DNA of 64,000 nt from Mycolicibacterium sphagni (lineage in GTDB: Bacteria > Actinomycetota > Actinomycetes > Mycobacteriales > Mycobacteriaceae): contig NZ_VBSB01000017.1 in the NCBI RefSeq assembly GCF_013337765.1, forward strand, positions 1-64,000, in the 5' to 3' direction. How positions within the stretch are numbered: the first letter of the stretch is position 1; each line of letters opens with the position of its first letter. Made by a program: the position numbers and the translations under genes. The notes beneath the pieces are model-generated. The model had not been told where the DNA came from and did no database searches. It saw nothing but the letters and a program-made list of their open reading frames with translations. Below are positions 35,684-44,079 of the stretch, piece after piece.

Positions 35684-36376
35684 CTACGCGAAAAGCGTTA
35701 GGTCGTCCTGTTCTTCGGCGAGCGACGTCGGTTCCGGCTCGGTCGAGCCACGCTTGCGACGGGCTCGCTGACGGCACGTGTCGGAGCATGTTCGGCGCGG
35801 CCGGCCCGTCTTCGGTTGCGGTAGATGTCCGCCGCACTGAGAGCACATCGAGGGCCGCAGAGTTTCGTGACTTTCGTCGGCAGTTTCGTGACATTCGGGG
35901 AATGAATCGCCTCGAAGCCACAGGACGCGGCCCACGTTCGTCGGATGATCGGCACCCCGTCGCCGGCTCGGGCGGTCCCAGCCGGGATGCGCCTTACGTC
36001 GAGCGACCGGCGTGAAACCGGCTGCGCGCAGCGAGGCTCCCGTTTCGCCTTCCTGGGTGTAGGTGATGATGCGCCGGGCGCCCAGTTCCCGGCAGATGCG
36101 CCAGACGGCTCCGTAGAGCGCTGAGTTGGCATTACGGGTGCCGTCTGTGCAGGTTCTCGACACTTCCAGGGTGTCACCGCCATCATCGAACAACCGGGCC
36201 ACCGGACGAGAGACGATGGCCACGCCCACGAGGTCGGCGGTGCCCGTGATACGCACGCCGATCGATAGTTTGTGACCGACCGGACTGCCGTGGTGGCGGT
36301 GGTGTTTGTCGACGAATGCCTGGGCCTCACGCAAGGTGATGACCTTGGTGCTCAGGCGTGGTCCACGATTGCTCAC
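35684..36376 (-). CDS. XF1762-like (GNAT-fold) protein with C-terminal zinc finger
   Basis: 230 residues from the GTG at 36376, chosen because GGAGGGAA lies just upstream. The core matches the XF1762-type phage/plasmid family: ITLREAQAFVDKHHRHHGSP, LVGVAIVSRPVARLFDDG, LEVSRTCTDGTRNANSALYG and IITYTQEGETGASLRAAGF. The C-terminus carries a finger (MCSQCGGHLPQP, TCSDTCRQRARRKR) of the same type as the one on the methyltransferase at 22675. Such proteins are often near DNA-modification genes; the reaction is unknown. Confidence 0.8.
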   Translation of the reverse strand: MSNRGPRLSTKVITLREAQAFVDKHHRHHGSPVGHKLSIGVRITGTADLVGVAIVSRPVARLFDDGGDTLEVSRTCTDGTRNANSALYGAVWRICRELGARRIITYTQEGETGASLRAAGFTPVARRKAHPGWDRPSRRRGADHPTNVGRVLWLRGDSFPECHETADESHETLRPSMCSQCGGHLPQPKTGRPRRTCSDTCRQRARRKRGSTEPEPTSLAEEQDDLTLFA

Positions 36377-36461
36377 CGTCGGTTCCCTCCCTCGGTGTCT
36401 ATTCCAAGCGCGGGGCGCTGGCAAGCAATCCGGGTCGTAACCGATGTCACGGGAAGAACAG

Positions 36462-36504
36462 AGGGCTCCTGCCGGAATGTAGTCCAAGCAAGAGCCCTCA
36501 GGAG
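36462..36504. repeat. Overlapping inverted repeats in the 36377-36633 gap
   Basis: AGGGCTC (36462-36468) can pair with GAGCCCT (36492-36498). CTCCTG (36466-36471) can alternatively pair with CAGGAG (36499-36504). The two stems exclude each other. The rest of the 257-base gap shows nothing I can assign. It lies upstream of the minus-strand XF1762-like gene. Confidence 0.35.
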
Positions 36505-36633
36505 TGGCGACCAACCTGGGCCACGAATCTCTGCGTGGGGCAGGCTTTTACCGTAGCAGTTGCTGAGTGGGGGAGCGGCATAACCGTTGAGGCGTAAATC
36601 ATTTCGTGGAACCCACGCCGTGGAATAACGCAT

Positions 36634-36807
36634 CTAGCTATCCCGATTCCGTAGAGTTCTGCCGGCCAGCGCGAGGGTGTCGATCGGTGTTTGCGTGTCG
36701 GTGTTGTCGTGCATCCAGAGGGCGAGCAGATCGGGGTCGGCGCCAGCTGAGATGAAGACCGACAAGATGCTCACGTCGGTGGTGCTGAGAAGGTCGCGTG
36801 TTGTCAC
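36634..36807 (-). CDS. Short hypothetical ORF
   Basis: 57 residues from a GTG with AAAGGG nine bases upstream; the same frame is open to 37068 but the upstream part looks non-coding and would overlap the next gene. The peptide (VSILSVFISAGADPDLLALW) is helical and leucine-rich. No family recognised. Confidence 0.35.
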   Translation of the reverse strand: MTTRDLLSTTDVSILSVFISAGADPDLLALWMHDNTDTQTPIDTLALAGRTLRNRDS

Positions 36808-36997
36808 GGTCGTACGCCCTTTGGGTGGTTGGTTGCGACTGTAAAGGCTGGGGCAGACACGGACGACGGAGGTTGGAGTGTCTTCATGTCCGGTCCGGGA
36901 GGAATTAGATTGCGGGTACCAGCCGAGGATTCCTTCGACGGTTTCGAGCGCTGCGACATCATTGTGCAAACTCCTTGAGTGCGTGCGCTTTACGTGC

Positions 36998-37813
36998 TCA
37001 TCGGGTGAGAGTGGTGGGTGATGTCCACGAGACCGCTGTGACGGCGTCGGTGAGGGCGTCTTTGACACCGATAGTGACGGCGCCGGTCATCCAGGCCGCA
37101 CCGATCGCGCACAATGCGAGGCCGATCTTCACCAGGTGCAGAGATTGCAGCGATTGGGTGACCTGCGAAACGGGAGTCATGTCGACTGCTGATATCGGCT
37201 CGGCTACGTCGAATACGGGTGGGGCGGTGAGGTCGTCGGGGCCGAACGGAACGTCCATATCGACGGCCAGCGGCGGGGGTGTGATCGGCCACCATGTCGC
37301 CGATCCGTCGATGGCGAGCCACCCGTTCAAGATTCCGTAGATGCCGGCGATGGCGAATGTGGCGGGTATCTGTGCCAGCAGATACGGCGCGAGGAGCGTG
37401 CGGAACAGAGAGTCGTCGGGGCTGTAGAGCAGGACAGTGAGCAGCCCGATGCCGATGGCGGTGCCGAACATGGCCGGGACCGGGTAGGCGCGCAGGCGTC
37501 CCGGGATGAACTGGACGGTCAGGTCATACAGGAGGCGACCGGCGGGCCAGCCGATCGGAGCGATTAGGGCGCTCAGCAGGACGATGATCCCTTCCAAGGT
37601 GATCTCGACGGTGGACCCTCGGCGCGCCCAGTGCGGGTGAGTCAGGTTGTCGTCGTAGGGATTTGGACGTGCGCCCGCTGTCATGCGGGTGCGTTTGCGG
37701 ATCTGCCGGTTCAACCGCTCACCGCGTCGCTTCTGGATGTTCCAGATGCCGGCGTGTTCGGTGATCCATTCGTGGCGAAGTTCGTCGTAGCGATCGGGCG
37801 TGATCTGTCGCAT
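36998..37813 (-). CDS. Membrane protein of unknown function
   Basis: 271 residues. A basic N-terminal part (RRGERLNRQIRKRTRM) is followed by about four transmembrane helices (LEGIIVLLSALIAPIGWP, GTAIGIGLLTVLLY, PATFAIAGIYGILNGW, LHLVKIGLALCAIGAAW). It starts 50 bp from the divergently read transfer-channel operon and shares its promoter region, so it may belong to the same system. Confidence 0.65.
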   Translation of the reverse strand: MRQITPDRYDELRHEWITEHAGIWNIQKRRGERLNRQIRKRTRMTAGARPNPYDDNLTHPHWARRGSTVEITLEGIIVLLSALIAPIGWPAGRLLYDLTVQFIPGRLRAYPVPAMFGTAIGIGLLTVLLYSPDDSLFRTLLAPYLLAQIPATFAIAGIYGILNGWLAIDGSATWWPITPPPLAVDMDVPFGPDDLTAPPVFDVAEPISAVDMTPVSQVTQSLQSLHLVKIGLALCAIGAAWMTGAVTIGVKDALTDAVTAVSWTSPTTLTR

Positions 37814-37817
37814 GTGT

Positions 37818-37855
37818 GTTTACCTATTGTCGTAGTTGCTTCGATCTGCCAGAAT
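37818..37855 (+). promoter_or_regulatory. Predicted promoter of the transfer-channel operon (GTTTAC type, site D)
   Basis: GTTTAC at 37818-37823, 12 bases, TTGCTTC at 37836-37842, then CAGAAT at 37850-37855. The element is in the 50-bp divergent gap. Transcription would start near 37862, leaving either a leaderless ATG at 37864 or a ~60-nt leader before the ATG at 37924. Confidence 0.55.
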
Positions 37856-37923
37856 CGACAGGCATGAAGGTGAGCGTAGTCGCTGACGCGGCTCTTGTCG
37901 CCGAGCAATTGAGGGGAGTTTCC

Positions 37924-38277
37924 ATGGGAGTGCTGACAGTCGGCCTGCAGGCTATGTTTGCGCTGGTTGGGCTTGTTTTTTTGATCCTGGCATGCAGCGG
38001 TGGCGGGCACCCGAAGCCCCCAGCCACCCCGGCGTTTTGCGTACCGAACACTGCCTGGAAGGGGCCCGAAAACATGCAGTTCCGGAACACTCAACCGGCC
38101 ACTGATGGTGTTCACCAGATGCCGAGTGCCGTGGCTGCGTGGCCGTCGATGTGGGTGGGCCCGGCTCCGGTCGCTGCGCCTGACCCGGTGGTGGTCGACG
38201 CTGCGCCCGCACTGGTGCAGCGTCGTCAGCCGAGCGCATCGGCGCTGCGCCTGATCAGCCATCGGACCGCCTCGTGA
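37924..38277 (+). CDS. Small exported/membrane protein, first gene of the channel operon
   Basis: 117 residues from the ATG at 37924, which has GAGGGGAG five bases upstream. An in-frame ATG at 37864 would add 20 residues and fits a leaderless transcript. The N-terminus is a hydrophobic segment (QAMFALVGLVFLILACSG) with a cysteine at a lipobox-like position, followed by a Pro/Ala-rich tail. No recognised family. GTGA overlap with the next gene. Confidence 0.6.
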   Translation: MGVLTVGLQAMFALVGLVFLILACSGGGHPKPPATPAFCVPNTAWKGPENMQFRNTQPATDGVHQMPSAVAAWPSMWVGPAPVAAPDPVVVDAAPALVQRRQPSASALRLISHRTAS

Positions 38278-39272
38278 CGACGTCGCAGGCGGTGTCCGAC
38301 GAGGACTGGGGCCGCGAACTGCAGGAGTACGGGCAGGACGACCACTACGACGATCGCGATGACGTGGGTGATGTCGACGTGTCCGCGCTCATGGCGGACG
38401 ACGATGACGACGACGCCCCCACGGAGCCGGTGGACCTCGACGGCGACTCCTGGGATGAGAGCAGTCCCAAAGAGCGGTTCGATCACAAGCTGTTGTGGGG
38501 TTTCGGCGGTCTCGTCGCGGCCGGCGTGGTGGCGGCCCTGGCCGGCTCGGTCCTGATGTACTCGCATGACGACAAGCCCCGCCCGGGCAGTGGTGGGTCA
38601 TTGAGTGAGCCTCAGGCGGTAGCGGTCGCCAAACCGTCGCCGACGACCACGTCCAGTGCCGACAGTGCTGGCGTGGACCGCTCGCTGCCCTACACCGCCG
38701 ATGCGAAAGGGTCGTGCGCTGAGGGATCGACGCCAGCGCAGACTATGTCGGGGACCGATCCGCACAATGCGTTCGTCTGCGTACGCGGTGGCGGCGACGG
38801 CCAGACGATCGACATCGACTTGGGCCGCACCTACATGGTCACCGCCATCTCGGTAACCCCCGGTTGGGTTGGCCAAGATGCCAGCGGGGTCGCCCAATGG
38901 TCACAGCACCGGGTCGTGCGCCTCGTGCAGTACAGCTTTCCGGACAACCCCGCGATCACGCCGGTGACGCAAGACACAAAAGATGTTCACGGCGAAGCGG
39001 TGCAGCCCATCAAGCATGTACTGGTCTCCCGCATCAGGATGTTGATCCGCTGGACCGAGCGCCCCCCGGCCGACCCTGCCGCGCCGTCTACGACCGCGCC
39101 CCACTCTGGCGGCGGATTGACGAGCGTGTTCGGCGAGTCGGCCCCGTCCGTCGCGCCGATCCCCGTGCCGAACGTCTCTCCGCTGGGAGGCCAAGGCAGT
39201 GACGGCAGCGACCCGGTCGATGCCACCTTCGCGATCAGCACATTGAAAATCCTTGGACACGAGGCGGTTTGA
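38274..39272 (+). CDS. Membrane-anchored discoidin-like protein (copy 2)
   Basis: 332 residues, GTG start overlapping the previous stop. An extremely acidic cytosolic N-terminus (ALMADDDDDDAPTEP) is followed by one transmembrane helix (GGLVAAGVVAALAGSVLM), a Pro/Ser/Thr linker, then a beta-rich domain with the discoidin-like signature IDIDLGRTYMVTAISVTPGW and a cysteine pair (GSCAEGS, AFVCVRG). The same plan as the protein at 33942. It is probably exposed on the outer side of the membrane as part of the transfer apparatus. Confidence 0.68.
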   Translation: MTTSQAVSDEDWGRELQEYGQDDHYDDRDDVGDVDVSALMADDDDDDAPTEPVDLDGDSWDESSPKERFDHKLLWGFGGLVAAGVVAALAGSVLMYSHDDKPRPGSGGSLSEPQAVAVAKPSPTTTSSADSAGVDRSLPYTADAKGSCAEGSTPAQTMSGTDPHNAFVCVRGGGDGQTIDIDLGRTYMVTAISVTPGWVGQDASGVAQWSQHRVVRLVQYSFPDNPAITPVTQDTKDVHGEAVQPIKHVLVSRIRMLIRWTERPPADPAAPSTTAPHSGGGLTSVFGESAPSVAPIPVPNVSPLGGQGSDGSDPVDATFAISTLKILGHEAV

Positions 39273-39274
39273 CC

Positions 39275-39934
39275 ATGCACCACTCGACAAGCGGCGAGCC
39301 ACCACACCTCATTCGCCTCGATCGCAACATCCCCGGATGGATGGGCGACCAAATGTGGCTACAGAACACCAGCCGGGGACTGCTTCTCGGCGCAGGCGTT
39401 TTCGGTGCGGTCATCGTCGCCGGCGCTGGTCCAGAGCGGATGTTCCCTCCGGGTATGTCGGCCGCAACCTTGGGCACATGGCCCTGGCTCGCTCTATGGG
39501 TGCTGGCTGCTGCCCTCGTCACCTGGCACGTCATTGCCGCCGCAGCGCTTCGCGGCATGCGCGCCGCCAGTCGCGAACTGCGTTTCGAATCACTCACCCG
39601 TGCAATGAGCTTCGCCGAAGACATGCTCCTGCTGAGCCGGAGCCATTGTGAGCCGGTGTGGAGCGACCAAGCCGTAATGCCACTGACCGCGTTGGTGTAT
39701 GCCGCGTCGACTAACGGCAACGGCCAGGGCATGCCCTGGGTGCGGAACATGGTCGACCACCTGTGCACCGACGGCGCCGACGGGTGGCGCGCAGCTGCTG
39801 ATGCCGTCGGCGAGATCGACCATCAAATGTCCGCACGCATCGTTCGGCTCGCCGAACTGCATGGACGTCAGCGCGACAGCATCGCACTGGTCTTGCGCGA
39901 GGCTGTCGGCGAAGTCGCGGGGGCGCGGGCATGA
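39275..39934 (+). CDS. Membrane-anchored orphan all-alpha domain of a coupling protein
   Basis: 219 residues from the ATG at 39275 with GAGGCGG upstream. Two transmembrane helices at about residues 33-50 and 70-93 are followed by a cytosolic segment that aligns with the all-alpha domain of the VirD4-like ATPase at 28806: LVYAASTNGNGQGMPWV against FLYAASPNGNGMGMDWV, and GRQRDSIALVLREAV against ARQRDSVAITMRKAI. No Walker motifs are present. In VirD4 proteins this domain contacts the relaxosome, so this gene may encode a separate substrate receptor or docking partner. Confidence 0.7.
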   Translation: MHHSTSGEPPHLIRLDRNIPGWMGDQMWLQNTSRGLLLGAGVFGAVIVAGAGPERMFPPGMSAATLGTWPWLALWVLAAALVTWHVIAAAALRGMRAASRELRFESLTRAMSFAEDMLLLSRSHCEPVWSDQAVMPLTALVYAASTNGNGQGMPWVRNMVDHLCTDGADGWRAAADAVGEIDHQMSARIVRLAELHGRQRDSIALVLREAVGEVAGARA

Positions 39935-40896
39935 AGATCAACAAGACATGGCAGGGTCGCGTCGGCGCGTCGTCATCGGCACTGCGCCGCTACGGGACGA
40001 TCGCACTCGTGGTCTTGGCCGCGATCAGCGGACTGAACACTATGTGGGACTTTGTATTTGGACGCCCGACTGATGTCGTAACACCCGCCCGCATCATTGT
40101 GAACAAGTCGGCTGTGGTGAGTTCCTTTGCCGAGGACTACGTCACGACGTGGCTGACGGCCACGAGCTCGACGAGCAAGTCGCTGAAGCAGTTTGTTTCG
40201 GTCAATTCGGCCGAACTGCATCTGCCGACCACGCCGGCCGTGGTGATCGGTTCTCCCACCGTGGTTGCGGTAACAGCCGAGGGCACAGCGGGCAAAGACG
40301 ATGCCGCCGAGGTGTATTCGGTTGTCGTTGGCATCAACCAGCGACCCTATGACGCGGCCGCACCTATCCGGGCGATGTACCGGGTGCCGGTGCTGTGGTC
40401 GAAGTTCGGTCCCCGCGCGACGGGCCTGCCCTACCGGGTGGAGGGTCCGGGCCCGGGCGCTGACCTGGCTCAGGCATACCCCACGCCGCTCACACCCACC
40501 GACCCGGCCTACAAAGTCGTATCCGGGTTCATCACGGCGTACCTGACCGCTGCTGGAGGCGTCGAACAGTACGTGACCTCAGACTCGATGCTCACCGGTC
40601 TCGGCGGGCAGTACCTGGCGCTCAAAGACTCCAACGGCAAAGACTTGCCGCTGGTGACGGGCGTGAGCGCGGCGGCGGCGGTGCCGACGCAACCAGCAGA
40701 CGGCCAGATCGCGCAGGTGCTGGCGGCGGTGACCGCGGTGTCATCGCAGTACGCGAACGTTTCGATGACCTACCCGCTGACGTTGCGCGGTGTGGGCGGG
40801 AACTGGTCTGTCGCCGGCATCAACCGCGCACCGCTGCTGTCGACCGACGACGACATGGTGCCGGTGCCGGCCAACGCCCAACAGTCCACGAACTGA
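39931..40896 (+). CDS. TcpC/VirB8-like conjugal transfer protein
   Basis: 321 residues. One N-terminal transmembrane helix (GTIALVVLAAISGLNTMW) is followed by two tandem NTF2-like domains, the plan of TcpC (Tn916 ORF13) and VirB8. FAEDYVTTWLTA opens the first domain and VVSGFITAYLTAAGGVEQY the second. These proteins are assembly hubs of the channel on the outer membrane face. ATGA overlap with the preceding gene. Confidence 0.82.
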   Translation: MKINKTWQGRVGASSSALRRYGTIALVVLAAISGLNTMWDFVFGRPTDVVTPARIIVNKSAVVSSFAEDYVTTWLTATSSTSKSLKQFVSVNSAELHLPTTPAVVIGSPTVVAVTAEGTAGKDDAAEVYSVVVGINQRPYDAAAPIRAMYRVPVLWSKFGPRATGLPYRVEGPGPGADLAQAYPTPLTPTDPAYKVVSGFITAYLTAAGGVEQYVTSDSMLTGLGGQYLALKDSNGKDLPLVTGVSAAAAVPTQPADGQIAQVLAAVTAVSSQYANVSMTYPLTLRGVGGNWSVAGINRAPLLSTDDDMVPVPANAQQSTN

Positions 40897-40942
40897 CCAC
40901 CGGCAGTTCGTCTTTCATCAATCACAAAGGAGCACAACGAAC

Positions 40943-41224
40943 ATGAGCGTTACCAGCACATTGGCGGCAGGCGACATTTTCCAGGGAGTCGTCTCGCTGT
41001 GGGACGGCTTCCGCGTCCCCGGGTCCATCGGACTGACGATGGCCGGCATTGTCGGAGCGATCGTCGGTTACAACAAGGGATTTGGGCACGCAGCAGGAAA
41101 GTTGATCGGCGGCATCGCGCTGGCCGCGTGCGCGTTGGGTGCGGTTGGCCTCGTCAATTCTGTTGAGCAGACGATCGACAAGCACGGCGGCGGCGTCATG
41201 AGCGGTCAATACGGCGGACAGTAG
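40943..41224 (+). CDS. Small two-helix membrane protein, possible pilin/VirB2-like subunit
   Basis: 93 residues from the ATG with AAAGGAG ten bases upstream. Two hydrophobic helices (IGLTMAGIVGAIVGYNKGF and KLIGGIALAACALGAVGLV) are separated by a short polar loop, with a glycine-rich tail. Size, topology and position between VirB8-like and VirB4-like genes suit a VirB2-type subunit, but there is no clear signal peptide and no sequence-level proof. Confidence 0.6.
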   Translation: MSVTSTLAAGDIFQGVVSLWDGFRVPGSIGLTMAGIVGAIVGYNKGFGHAAGKLIGGIALAACALGAVGLVNSVEQTIDKHGGGVMSGQYGGQ

Positions 41225-41256
41225 CGCCGGTATTTGAATTTGAGGGGGATTGGCAC

Positions 41257-44079
41257 GTGAGCAACGACTATCGCGACGACAGCACCGCCAGATCATTCGG
41301 CGACGTGATGGACTTCCCGATCCGTGTGGGATATCTGGACGAGCACACGCGACTTCTGTTGGGGCCGTGGGGAAGATATGACGGAGCTGCCGCTGTCGTG
41401 CTCGGTGGTGGCACCTTCTGGGCCACCTACCACTGGTCTGACTCCGGGCACGCCCGGGCGATCTTCATCTACGGTCTGATCCTCACGGCACTCGTGGTGT
41501 ACCTGGCCCGGCAAATCCCGATCAGCCGCCCATCCCCGGAGTACCGGATGTTGTGGCTGCTCAACAGCTTCATCGGCACTCAGAGCCGTGCCGACGTCAC
41601 GGGCAAGCGTGATCCATGGAAGTCTCCGCCCAAAACGGTGATCGACAACTTGGTGTTCACCAAAGGTGGTGTGTACGCGGACTTTATCCTTTCCGGTCAA
41701 GCCAGCGGAATGGAACCGTTCTCGCAGCGCCGCAAAGTGGCTGACGATCATCGCCCGCTGGTACGGCAGCTGCCGTCCGGCATGGTGTTTTGGGGAATGT
41801 CGCCTCAGGTCGACCCGACGCTGATACTGCAGCGAATGCTCAAAGGCCGTGAGCACCAGCCTCGCTGGGTGCGCGAGGTCCGCGAGTGGGAGCCCTACAT
41901 TCGGTCCAACCCCTTCTACGAAGACGTGTTCGGCGTTCGGATCGCAGTCGACGCCGGGATGGCCGGGCGTAGTGGCGCCGGGGCAATCGCCAAGCTGGCC
42001 GCGACTGTCGTCGGCCGCGATCACGACGCCCCGGAGACCCTGGAGGCGTTCGGCGAAGTTATCGACGAACTGCTGGCCAAGATTCCCAGCGATTTCGAGG
42101 CACGGCCGGCCACTCCGCAACAAATCCAGTGGCTCTACGAGCGGCATTGGACCCGGGGTGCAGTGTCGCGCCCGTTCCCTCACAGTGACGGCGGGCCGCG
42201 GCGGCTAGGGCGCAAGGATTTCTCCTGGATGACGCCGATCGAGTTCGACGAAGGCGATCAGCAAGCCCGCAAACAGCACCGATCGTGGTGGCGCCGGTTG
42301 TGGCCCTCACGCAAGCCCGTTGTCGTGTTGCGGGGCCCGGCCGGGGCCAGCTATCAAACGCTGCTACCGGTGGCCGAACTTCCGAGCGGCGGCCTGAGCT
42401 TTCCGGGCGCCGAAATCCTCCAGTCCGCTTACGACGTGCACTTCGACGCCGACGTCGATTGCGATTGGTACCAGCACGTGAGCACCACCGCACGGGAAAA
42501 GGAGCTCAATCGAGTTGAACGGGCGCAGCGCAACCTCAACGACCAGTCTTTTCAGACCTCTGGAGCCCGCGACACCGATCTGGCCGATCGGTATGCCGCC
42601 GGGGAAGACTACGAGCGGGAGTTGAACTCGAGCTCGCTGGAGCGGGCCACACACTCGACTACCGTGCTCGCCATCGGTGCAGCGACCGAGTCAGCTCGCG
42701 CCGATGCGGTGCAACAACTTACGACCCATTTCGCGGAAGAACTCGACACCGTCCTGGCTGCGCGCGGTGGTGCGCAGTCCTCACTCTGGGAGATGGGCCA
42801 CCCTGGCAGCGAAGGCCGCGCCCCGCACAGCCAGTTCTCGCAGCCCACCACCACGCGGCAGTGGGCGCGCTATGCGCCTCTGGTGTCTTCGGTGCTCGGG
42901 CACGAGACCGGCATCCCGTTCGCCCGGAACCTGGCCACTCGCCGCAACAAGCTCGTGAACCTGGACTTTGAAGGCATGAAGGACCGGCGTGGAGCACCGG
43001 GGATGTTGTGGTTCGGAGCGCCTGGTGGTGGAAAGTCGCAGTCCTGCAAGCGCGTGGTGGATGCACTAATCAAGCGCGGTCATCAGGCGTCGATTCTTGA
43101 GCCCGGCACGATGCGTGAGTGGGTGCCCGCCCTGGCGCATCACGGCGACCGAGTCGCGCTGATCGACCCCGTCTCGGGCAAGTGGTCGCTGGACGGCCTG
43201 AAGATCTTCCCGGGCAAAGACGCCGTCGAGCACACCCTCGATCACCTCTTGCCGATGATGGGCATGGACGCGGTGTCCGCGCCAGCGCGTCAGTTCGCCC
43301 GACTCCTACGCCCCGGCGATGCTGTCGCCAAAGACCTTGGGGGACTGGTCCGCTGGTTCAAGAACCTGGACCGCAAGGATTACGCCGAGTTCGAGGAACT
43401 GGCCGACAGCCTGATCTACTACTCCGAAAAGGATTACCTGCGGGCGATGTTCGACGAATCACTGCCCGCCCCGCCACTTCGGGAAAAGGATGCGGTGATC
43501 TGGGCCCTGGGCGGCGTGGAGTTGCCGTCGAGCTCCGAAACCGAGGAAGTACACCTCTACCGCCGGCAATCACCGCGCGCCCGTGCAGGTTTGGCGATCT
43601 ACGGCATGATCGCCTCGCTGACCCGGTTGACCTACACCGACCCTCGTACCCGACGTCCTGACGCCTTCGGGTTCATGGTCGCCGAGGAGGCGCGCGAGTA
43701 TTTTGCCTCCCCGGTTGGGCGCAAAGACGCTCAACGGATGGGGCTGCAAGGCCGCAAGGAGAAGTACGGGCTGCTGGCGATTTCCCAGTATGTCGAGCAC
43801 TTCGAAGGTATCGGCATACAGAACCTTCCTATGCGGGTCATCACCCCGTTCAAGCCGACCGACCGAGACTATGCCCGAGACTCTTTCCGGCGCTTAGGAA
43901 TTGACCCCGATGAGTATCCGGAAGTTCTCGACACACGTGTTCAGGAGGGCCGCGGATTGGCCTATCTGTTCGACGATTTGGGGCGAGTGGGACTGGTCGA
44001 CATGCTGCCGCCGGTGCAGCAGGAACTCGTCGATGCGTTCGATACCCGCGACATGACCGACCAGGGGTGGGCGGCATGA
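41257..44079 (+). CDS. VirB4-like ATPase with N-terminal VirB3/PrgI-like membrane region
   Basis: 940 residues, GTG start with GAGGGGG upstream. Two transmembrane helices at about residues 45-85 (AAAVVLGGGTFWATYHW, AIFIYGLILTALVVYLA) resemble the SCO6880/PrgI-VirB3 region fused to VirB4 in actinobacteria. The C-terminal half is the ATPase with Walker A GAPGGGKS (Lys593) and FGFMVAEEAREYF as the Walker B region. It would power assembly or transport of the conjugation channel. ATGA overlap with the VirB6-like gene. Confidence 0.88.
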   Translation: MSNDYRDDSTARSFGDVMDFPIRVGYLDEHTRLLLGPWGRYDGAAAVVLGGGTFWATYHWSDSGHARAIFIYGLILTALVVYLARQIPISRPSPEYRMLWLLNSFIGTQSRADVTGKRDPWKSPPKTVIDNLVFTKGGVYADFILSGQASGMEPFSQRRKVADDHRPLVRQLPSGMVFWGMSPQVDPTLILQRMLKGREHQPRWVREVREWEPYIRSNPFYEDVFGVRIAVDAGMAGRSGAGAIAKLAATVVGRDHDAPETLEAFGEVIDELLAKIPSDFEARPATPQQIQWLYERHWTRGAVSRPFPHSDGGPRRLGRKDFSWMTPIEFDEGDQQARKQHRSWWRRLWPSRKPVVVLRGPAGASYQTLLPVAELPSGGLSFPGAEILQSAYDVHFDADVDCDWYQHVSTTAREKELNRVERAQRNLNDQSFQTSGARDTDLADRYAAGEDYERELNSSSLERATHSTTVLAIGAATESARADAVQQLTTHFAEELDTVLAARGGAQSSLWEMGHPGSEGRAPHSQFSQPTTTRQWARYAPLVSSVLGHETGIPFARNLATRRNKLVNLDFEGMKDRRGAPGMLWFGAPGGGKSQSCKRVVDALIKRGHQASILEPGTMREWVPALAHHGDRVALIDPVSGKWSLDGLKIFPGKDAVEHTLDHLLPMMGMDAVSAPARQFARLLRPGDAVAKDLGGLVRWFKNLDRKDYAEFEELADSLIYYSEKDYLRAMFDESLPAPPLREKDAVIWALGGVELPSSSETEEVHLYRRQSPRARAGLAIYGMIASLTRLTYTDPRTRRPDAFGFMVAEEAREYFASPVGRKDAQRMGLQGRKEKYGLLAISQYVEHFEGIGIQNLPMRVITPFKPTDRDYARDSFRRLGIDPDEYPEVLDTRVQEGRGLAYLFDDLGRVGLVDMLPPVQQELVDAFDTRDMTDQGWAA

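Noticed and set aside
36808..37068. Upstream extension of the short minus-strand ORF
   Set aside because: It would overlap the membrane-protein gene and its Pro/Ser/His/Arg-rich text does not look coding.
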